Shown: one piece after another, positions 58,954 through 64,000 of the stretch
How positions within the stretch are numbered: the first letter of the stretch is position 1
Layout: every line of letters starts with the position of its first letter
NCBI RefSeq assembly: GCF_000576555.1
Contig: NZ_CP007145.1
Location: 558,001-622,000 of the forward strand
Direction of reading: 5' to 3'
DNA from: Hymenobacter swuensis DY53
GTDB taxonomy: Bacteria; Bacteroidota; Bacteroidia; Cytophagales; Hymenobacteraceae
Length of the DNA stretch: 64,000 bases
Notes under the pieces: model-generated
Databases searched by the model: none
What the model saw: the letters and a program-made list of their open reading frames with translations, nothing else
What the model was told of the DNA's origin: nothing
Made by a program: the position numbers and the translations under genes

Positions 58954-59652
58954 ATGCACCTTTCCCCCAAAGACCTCGATAAGCTGGTGCTGCACCAAGC
59001 CGGCGTGGTGGCCCAGAAGCGCTACGCCCGCGGCTTGGCCCTAAATTACCCCGAGGCGGTGGCGCTGCTGGCTACTCAGCTGCTGGAGTTTATCCGCGAC
59101 GGGGAATCGGTGGCGGCGTTGATGGACAAGGGCAAGCAGATTCTGGGGCTGCAGGACGTGCTGCCGGGCGTGGCCGTGCTGGTGGCTGAGGTGCAGGTGG
59201 AAGGCACCTTCCCCGACGGCACCAAGCTCGTGACGGTCCATCATCCCATCTGCCGCGAAACCGGCTCCGCCGAGCTGGCCCTCTACGGCTCCGGCCTCGT
59301 GCGCGCCCCGCGCCCGGCCGCTGCCCCGCCCGAAACCACTCCGCCCGCCCCCGGCGAGTACCAATTAGCCGCCGAAGACGTGCAACTCAACGAAGGCCGC
59401 GAAACCCTGACCCTCGACGTGCTCAACCACGGCGACCGGCCCATCCAGGTCGGTTCGCACTACCCGTTCTTCGAAACCAACGCCGCCCTCGACTTCGACC
59501 GCGCCGCTGCCCGGGGCTTCCGCCTCAACATCCCCGCCGGTACCGCCGTCCGCTTCGAGCCCGGCGAGCGGAAAACCGTAACGCTGGTGGCGCTGGCCGG
59601 GGAAAGAATCGTGTACGGCGGCAACGCGCGGATTAATGGGAAGGTGGACTGA
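58954..59652 (+). CDS. ureAB: Urease gamma-beta fusion subunit
   Basis: A 232-residue fused structural subunit. Residues 1-100 are the gamma part ([55 protein letters not shown], in part); a Pro/Ala linker (about 112-128) joins the beta part (about 130-232, [36 protein letters not shown], in part). Fused gamma-beta subunits are known from Helicobacter and some Bacteroidetes. It forms the apo-urease with UreC. Confidence 0.93.
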   Translation: MHLSPKDLDKLVLHQAGVVAQKRYARGLALNYPEAVALLATQLLEFIRDGESVAALMDKGKQILGLQDVLPGVAVLVAEVQVEGTFPDGTKLVTVHHPICRETGSAELALYGSGLVRAPRPAAAPPETTPPAPGEYQLAAEDVQLNEGRETLTLDVLNHGDRPIQVGSHYPFFETNAALDFDRAAARGFRLNIPAGTAVRFEPGERKTVTLVALAGERIVYGGNARINGKVD

Positions 59653-59712
59653 GTGAAATAAGTAAGCATTACTGTAGGGGTTTTAGAATCAACTTCACAA
59701 CGAACATAATTT

Positions 59713-60120
59713 ATGAAAATAGTTAATTATTTACTCATCTGTGCTTTGTCAAACATATTGGTTTCTTGCGAATACTGGGATAGTCGATTGACTATAATAA
59801 ATAAGACAGGTCGAAAAATAGCAACTGAAACATACACAGATACGGTGCCTGAATACCCTAGTGTGAACCAAAGGGAATTTTATATGCGTCAAGCATTTGC
59901 ACCATATAGTAGCACTACAATGATGAAAGAGGGGAAAGAAGGCTGGCCGAACTATCTGAAGAGTAGTAAAAATAGCAAGCTAAATCTTGTGATTTTTGAC
60001 TTTGAAGATGTAGACAAATGCAAATCAATTGATAGTTTAATAACTCATAAAAAATACAGAATAATTACTGTAAATGAGGCTGATTTGATTAAAAATAATT
60101 GGCAAGTCGTAATCAAATAA
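59713..60120 (+). CDS. AT-rich lipoprotein inserted in the urease locus
   Basis: A 135-residue lipoprotein with lipobox VSC (ILVSCEYW) and a Lys/Ser/Thr-rich soluble part. Its codons are far more AT-rich than those of ureAB and ureC, so it is probably acquired. It lies 60 bases behind ureAB and 8 bases ahead of ureC, in the operon direction, so it should be cotranscribed. I do not recognise the family; nothing suggests a role in urease. Confidence 0.72.
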   Translation: MKIVNYLLICALSNILVSCEYWDSRLTIINKTGRKIATETYTDTVPEYPSVNQREFYMRQAFAPYSSTTMMKEGKEGWPNYLKSSKNSKLNLVIFDFEDVDKCKSIDSLITHKKYRIITVNEADLIKNNWQVVIK

Positions 60121-60128
60121 AACCATCC

Positions 60129-61844
60129 ATGTCCCTTCCCATTTCCCGGCAAGCCTACGCCGATATGTACGGCCCTACCACCGGCGACCGGGTGCGGCTG
60201 GGTGATACCGACCTCGTAGTTGAGGTGGAGCACGACTACTGCGTGTACGGCGAGGAATGCAAGTTTGGGGGCGGCAAGGTGCTGCGCGACGGCATGGGCC
60301 AGGCCGCCGGCATTTCCCAGGCGGAGGCCCTGGACCTGCTCATCACCAACGCCCTCGTGCTCGACTACACCGGTATCTACAAGGCCGACATCGGGGTGAA
60401 GAATGGGCGCATTGCGGGTATTGGGAAGGCCGGCAACCCGCATATTATGCCGGGCGTGACGCCGGGCATGACGGTGGGCGTGACCACCGAAGTGGTGGCG
60501 GGGGAGGGGCTCATCCTCACGGCCGGCGGCATTGATTGCCACATCCACTTCATCTGCCCCCAGCAGATTGACGAGGCCCTGGCCGCCGGGCTCACCACCA
60601 TGCTGGGCGGCGGCACGGGGCCGTCGGCGGGCACCAGCGCTACTACCTGCACGCCGGGCGCGTTCTACATCGAGATGATGCTGAAGGCCACCGATGCGTT
60701 TCCGCTCAACTTCGGCTTTCTGGGCAAGGGCAACACCTCCCGCCCCGAGGGTCTGCGCGAGCAGCTGGAAGCCGGGGCCCTGGGCTTCAAGCTGCACGAG
60801 GACTGGGGCACCACCCCCGCCACCATCGATACTTGCCTGCAGGTAGCCGAGGAGTACGACGTGCAGGTGTGCATCCACACTGATACGCTCAACGAAAGCG
60901 GCTTTGTGGAAAACTCGGTGGGCGCGTTCAAGGGCCGCACCATCCACAGCTACCACACCGAGGGCGCGGGCGGCGGCCATGCCCCCGATATCATCAAAAT
61001 CTGCGGCGAGCCGAACGTCATTCCCTCGTCCACGAACCCCACCCGGCCCTTCACCAAGAACACCATCGACGAGCACCTCGATATGCTCATGGTCTGCCAC
61101 CACCTCGACCGCAATATTCCCGAGGACGTGGCCTTTGCGGAAAGCCGCATCCGGGGCGAAACCATTGCCGCCGAAGACGTGCTGCACGATTTGGGCGCGC
61201 TCAGCATCATCAGCTCCGACTCGCAGGCCATGGGCCGGGTGGGCGAGGTGGTGACGCGCACCTGGCAGACGGCCCACAAGATGCGCCAGCAGCGCGGCCT
61301 GCTGCCCGAAGACGCCGCCCGCGGCTGTGACAACTTCCGGGCCCGGCGCTACGTGGCCAAGTACACCATCAACCCCGCCCGCGCCCACGGCTTCGCGCAG
61401 CACATCGGCTCCGTCGAAATGGGCAAGCTGGCCGATCTGGTGCTCTGGAAACCCGCTTTCTTCGGCTCCCGGCCCGAAATGGTCATCAAAGGCGGCGTTA
61501 TCGTGCGCAGCCAGATGGGCGACGCCAACGCCTCCATTCCCACGCCCCAGCCCTCGTTTTCGCGGCCCATGTTCGGGGCCTTCGGCGGCGCGGTGGGCCC
61601 CACGTCGCTGGCCTTCGTCTCGGGGGCTTCGGTGGAGCACGTGCGCGCCTCCTACGGCCTGAAAAAGCAGGTGGTAGGTGTGCAGGGCTGCCGCACGGTG
61701 CAGAAAAAGGACATGGCCTTGAACGACTACCTGCCCAACATCGAAGTAGACCCCGAAACCTACCGTGTCACCGTCGACGGCATCCACCTCACCTGCGAAC
61801 CGGTGGACTCATTACCCCTGACGCAGCTGTACAATCTGTTTTAG
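60129..61844 (+). CDS. ureC: Urease catalytic (alpha) subunit
   Basis: Nickel hydrolase subunit, 571 residues. All nickel and catalytic residues are present: H138 and H140 (GGIDCHIHF), carbamylated K221 (GFKLHEDWG), H250 (CIHTDTLNE), H276 (YHTEGAGGG), D364 (IISSDSQAM), flap cysteine C323 and H324 (MVCHHLD). They sit at a constant offset of four from Klebsiella urease numbering. ATG 60129 gives the normal N terminus. It should act as (ureAB-ureC) oligomers in the cytoplasm. Confidence 0.97.
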   Translation: MSLPISRQAYADMYGPTTGDRVRLGDTDLVVEVEHDYCVYGEECKFGGGKVLRDGMGQAAGISQAEALDLLITNALVLDYTGIYKADIGVKNGRIAGIGKAGNPHIMPGVTPGMTVGVTTEVVAGEGLILTAGGIDCHIHFICPQQIDEALAAGLTTMLGGGTGPSAGTSATTCTPGAFYIEMMLKATDAFPLNFGFLGKGNTSRPEGLREQLEAGALGFKLHEDWGTTPATIDTCLQVAEEYDVQVCIHTDTLNESGFVENSVGAFKGRTIHSYHTEGAGGGHAPDIIKICGEPNVIPSSTNPTRPFTKNTIDEHLDMLMVCHHLDRNIPEDVAFAESRIRGETIAAEDVLHDLGALSIISSDSQAMGRVGEVVTRTWQTAHKMRQQRGLLPEDAARGCDNFRARRYVAKYTINPARAHGFAQHIGSVEMGKLADLVLWKPAFFGSRPEMVIKGGVIVRSQMGDANASIPTPQPSFSRPMFGAFGGAVGPTSLAFVSGASVEHVRASYGLKKQVVGVQGCRTVQKKDMALNDYLPNIEVDPETYRVTVDGIHLTCEPVDSLPLTQLYNLF

Positions 61845-61845
61845 A

Positions 61846-62030
61846 GCTAGATGCTAGAAAGCTAGTTCCCCTCCTTGGAGAGGAGGGGCTAGGGGGTGGT
61901 TGATTCGTTGAACGGCTCGCTAGCTTCTAGCTCTAGTATCGTTCGACCGTCGTCAACCACCCCCAATCCCTCCTTTCCAAGGAGGGGAGCTAGTTGCTAA
62001 CTCCTAGCTCCTTACTTCTCACTTCTAACT
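61846..62030. repeat. Large word-type inverted repeat between ureC and ureF
   Basis: Arms include GCTAGTTCCCCTCCTTGG with GGGGGTGGTTGA on the left, and TCAACCACCCCCAATCCC with TTTCCAAGGAGGGGAGC on the right, flanked by CTAGATGCTAG and TAGCTTCTAG words. It fills the gap up to the ureF start. Confidence 0.85.
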
Positions 62031-62037
62031 CCTGAAA

Positions 62038-62721
62038 TTGTCTACTCGCCTCGCCCGTCTGCTTCACCTCGCCGATTCGGCCCTGCCGACGGGTGGGTTT
62101 GCGTATTCGTATGGGCTGGAGAGTAGCCGTACGTTTGGGTTGGTGCAATCGGAAAGCGGGCTGCGGAATTACCTGTACTCGTTTTTGCAGCAGGCCGTGG
62201 GGCTGGAGGTGCCGTTTCTGAACGCCTGCTACCGGGCCGCTTTGCCCGCCGGGGCTGAGGCCCTCCGCACCATTGTGCAGGAGTACGACGCCCAGTTGCT
62301 GGTGCCGGCCCTGCACCGCGGTAGCCTCACGCAGGGCAAAACCTGGCTGCGGCTGCTGCACTCGTTTTACCCGGCCGCTGGCCTGCCCGCCCTGGGCGAG
62401 TGGCTGGCCGCCGAGGAGTTGCCGCTGCACTTCGTGCCCCTATTGGCCCTGAGCCTGCGCCGCCTCGAATACACCCTGCCCGAAATTCACACGCTCTACC
62501 TGCACTTGGCCCTGCGAGACCAAGTCAGCGCGGCCATCCGGCTGGGCTGCCTGGGCCCCATGGAAGGTCACCGCCTCCAGCACGAGTTCTACGCCATCTT
62601 CGACGACCTGCTGCTCGGTGCCGATGCCCTCGACCACCGCCATGCTACCCGCTCCGCCGTCCTGCTCGACGCCGCCCAGATGCTGCATGAACAGGTGTAC
62701 TCCCGCCTGTTTCAGAATTGA
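62038..62721 (+). CDS. ureF: Urease accessory protein UreF
   Basis: Maturation factor of 227 residues that binds UreD and UreG and helps place nickel in the active site. Family segments seen: LLHLADSALPTGGFAYSYGLE, QAVGLEVPFLNACYRAA, and the late GxxxHRLQHEF and LDHRHATRSAVL (in part). The start appears to be a TTG at 62038; no ATG lies in frame between the hairpin and the conserved N terminus. Annotation tools may miss it. Confidence 0.88.
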   Translation: MSTRLARLLHLADSALPTGGFAYSYGLESSRTFGLVQSESGLRNYLYSFLQQAVGLEVPFLNACYRAALPAGAEALRTIVQEYDAQLLVPALHRGSLTQGKTWLRLLHSFYPAAGLPALGEWLAAEELPLHFVPLLALSLRRLEYTLPEIHTLYLHLALRDQVSAAIRLGCLGPMEGHRLQHEFYAIFDDLLLGADALDHRHATRSAVLLDAAQMLHEQVYSRLFQN

Positions 62722-62764
62722 TGTAGGGGAAAGAACGATGAGAAACCAGAACGACGAAAAAGAA

Positions 62765-62868
62765 CGTCATTCCGAGCTTGCCGAGCAATCTCGCGTGCTG
62801 ATGTAAGGGTTACTATTGCAACATCAGCACGCGAGATTCCTCGGCTCCGGCTGCGCCTCTGCATGACG
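62765..62868. repeat. Dispersed palindromic repeat, copy 12 (ureF/ureG)
   Basis: 104 bases: ACGTCATTCCGAGCTTGCCG on the left, CACGCGAGATTCCTCGGCTC and GCATGACG on the right. The inner arms match copies 2 and 4 closely. Confidence 0.88.
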
Positions 62869-62927
62869 GCCTGGGTAGCGCATCCATTCACCCATTCATC
62901 AGTCCAACACTCCAGCCATTCACCTTC

Positions 62928-63680
62928 ATGCCCTTAATTGATAAACTCGCCCTGCTGCTCCACGGTCATACGCACGAGTACTACGAGTCGCCCGGCGACT
63001 TCGCCCGGCGCGAAACGAGGCGGCTGCCGTCGCACCGCAATTTCCGGCAGCGAGCCTTCACGGTGGGGATTGGCGGGCCGGTGGGCACGGGCAAAACGGC
63101 GCTGCTGAAGGCGTTGTGTGAACGGCTGCGCCACGAGTTCGAGCTGGGCGTGGTCACCAACGATATCTTCACCAGCGAGGACGCTGAGTTCCTCATCCGC
63201 CACAGCGCCCTGAGCGAGGACCGGATTGTGGGCGTGGAAACCGGCGGCTGCCCCCACGCGGCCATTCGGGAGGATATTTCCCTGAACATGGACGCGCTGG
63301 AAGGCCTGATGAAGCGCTTCGATAACCGCCTGGATTACCTGTTCGTGGAAAGCGGCGGCGACAATTTGGCGGCCCATTTCAGCCGGGAGCTGGTAGACTA
63401 TTCCATCTACGTCATCGACGTATCGGGCGGCGACAAAGTGCCCCGCAAGGGCGGCCCCGGCATCACCCAGTCGGACCTGCTGGTCATCAACAAAACCGAC
63501 CTCGCCGAGCTGGTGCGCGCCGACCTGAGCGTGATGGACCGGGACGCCCGCCGCATGCGTGGGGAAGGACCGTTCCTGTTCGCCCGCGCCCTGCACGGTG
63601 TCGGGCTAAAGGAAATTGTGCAGCACATTCACGCGGCAAAAGCGCGGGCGTTCGAGGCCGTTGGGGCGGAGCGTCGGTAG
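62928..63680 (+). CDS. ureG: Urease accessory GTPase UreG
   Basis: SIMIBI GTPase of 250 residues that delivers nickel to urease. P-loop GPVGTGKT (50-57), the metal-binding C108-P-H110 (ETGGCPHAA), and the guanine specificity motif NKTD near 190 are present. The N terminus (about 1-45) is longer than in enteric UreG and contains [13 protein letters not shown], a His-containing stretch that may bind nickel; UreE, which would do this, is not in view. Confidence 0.93.
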   Translation: MPLIDKLALLLHGHTHEYYESPGDFARRETRRLPSHRNFRQRAFTVGIGGPVGTGKTALLKALCERLRHEFELGVVTNDIFTSEDAEFLIRHSALSEDRIVGVETGGCPHAAIREDISLNMDALEGLMKRFDNRLDYLFVESGGDNLAAHFSRELVDYSIYVIDVSGGDKVPRKGGPGITQSDLLVINKTDLAELVRADLSVMDRDARRMRGEGPFLFARALHGVGLKEIVQHIHAAKARAFEAVGAERR

Positions 63681-63699
63681 AGTCAGTAGTATGGTAGAC

Positions 63700-63910
63700 C
63701 GTCATTCCGAGCGTAGCCGGAGGCGAAGTCGAGGAATTTCGCGTGCTGATGTTGGGTTGGTAATTTAAGCCCCTCTCTTCTGGAGAGGGATTGGGGTGAT
63801 GCGCAATCACTAGCTCTAGTGAAGCGGTAGAGATGCTTCGACTTCGCTCAACATGACGGTTACCAGTGCAACGTCAGCGCGCGAGATTCCTCGGCAAGCT
63901 CGGAATGACG
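63700..63910. repeat. Composite palindromic element (nested copies)
   Basis: The left arm GTCATTCCGAGCGTAGCC begins at 63700; the matching right arm CGCGAGATTCCTCGGC with GCTCGGAATGACG ends at 63910. Between them lie a CCCTCTCTTCTGGAGAGGG hairpin with CTAGCTCTAG words (63767-63815) and an extra variant arm GAGATGCTTCGACTTCGC, ending CATGACG (63830-63857). One element seems to have been inserted into another. Confidence 0.8.
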
Positions 63911-63920
63911 TTCAGTTAAA

Positions 63921-64000
63921 CTAATACTTCCGCTTTCCCGCGTGAAACCCCAACAGCTCCGGCGCGGCCAGTGCCTCGTGCAGCGCGTTGTAGATGGGTT
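63921..64000 (-). CDS. 3' end of an unidentified gene (5' end outside window)
   Basis: On the minus strand a frame open from the window edge reads PIYNALHEALAAPELLGFHAG and ends KRKY at a TAG (63921-63923). Twenty-five residues are too few to assign a family. The neighbouring composite repeat suggests it is a true gene end. Confidence 0.4.
   Translation of the reverse strand, partial: PIYNALHEALAAPELLGFHAGKRKY

Noticed and set aside
60045..61787. 580-codon minus-strand frame opposite ureC
   Set aside because: Antisense shadow of ureC, with compositionally biased His/Gly/Val-rich translation and no start signals.

Overview
The window reads as a chromosomal segment of a GC-rich Bacteroidota bacterium, most likely Cytophagales/Hymenobacteraceae (Hymenobacter-like). 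The grounds are: a PorZ-type secretion protein with a T9SS type A sorting tail next to recO; Bacteroidota-style promoters (TTTG, 19 bases, TAnnTTTG) in front of nuoA; a short NuoG without its molybdopterin-type domain; lipoprotein FKBP isomerases beside nrnA and ndk; and mostly absent Shine-Dalgarno sequences. The genus is an inference from gene content. I saw no tRNA, rRNA, CRISPR array, transposase, integrase or phage gene.

Layout. 1-7.8 kb: 3' part of mrdA (PBP2), rodA, two polytopic GT-C-like membrane proteins that overlap tail to tail, a Pro/Ala-linker protein, a [2Fe-2S] ferredoxin and tdk. 7.8-11 kb: porZ and recO. 11-17.3 kb: six consecutive FKBP-type prolyl isomerase genes, then nrnA and the divergent ndk. 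17.5-24 kb: nucleoside permease, Mn-type SOD, tadA, two small exported proteins, aspS and a small membrane protein. 24-32 kb: a PhyH-type dioxygenase, a 14-blade propeller histidine kinase with its LuxR-type regulator, a DEDDy exonuclease and a DUF937-OmpA fusion. 32-48.9 kb: all fourteen complex I genes on the minus strand, split into nuoA-J and nuoKLMN by a 2.7 kb cassette (MaoC-like, sigma factor, two small membrane proteins). 49-56.3 kb: a Uma2 nuclease, an AT-rich zinc-ribbon gene, pruA, a patchwork of small genes around a dNMP-kinase-like gene, YjjG-type phosphatase, ArsR plus ferredoxin, and a carboxypeptidase-regulatory-like exported protein. 56.6-63.7 kb: NDH-2, then a urease locus (UreH-type nickel permease, fused ureAB, an inserted AT-rich lipoprotein gene, ureC, ureF, ureG). 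The last 80 bases hold the 3' end of an unidentified minus-strand gene.

How the parts work together. PBP2 and RodA form the elongation peptidoglycan synthase. Complex I and NDH-2 are alternative NADH:quinone entry points. The urease genes give the enzyme, the UreF/UreG maturation factors and a nickel importer, but no ureE or ureD is in view. The FKBP array supplies envelope prolyl isomerases.

The most unusual feature is the intergenic DNA. About fourteen copies of a palindromic repeat (arms GTCATTCCGAGC / GCTCGGAATGAC, 78-180 bp) and about seven long hairpins built from short, degenerate tandem words lie between genes. The words differ from site to site while the architecture stays the same. 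In the nuo genes, seven of the ten same-strand junctions I checked (A/B to I/J plus K/L to M/N, excluding the J/K break and the very short D/E and E/F gaps) carry one or the other. The urease genes show the same pattern. I consider this the best candidate for an undescribed system.
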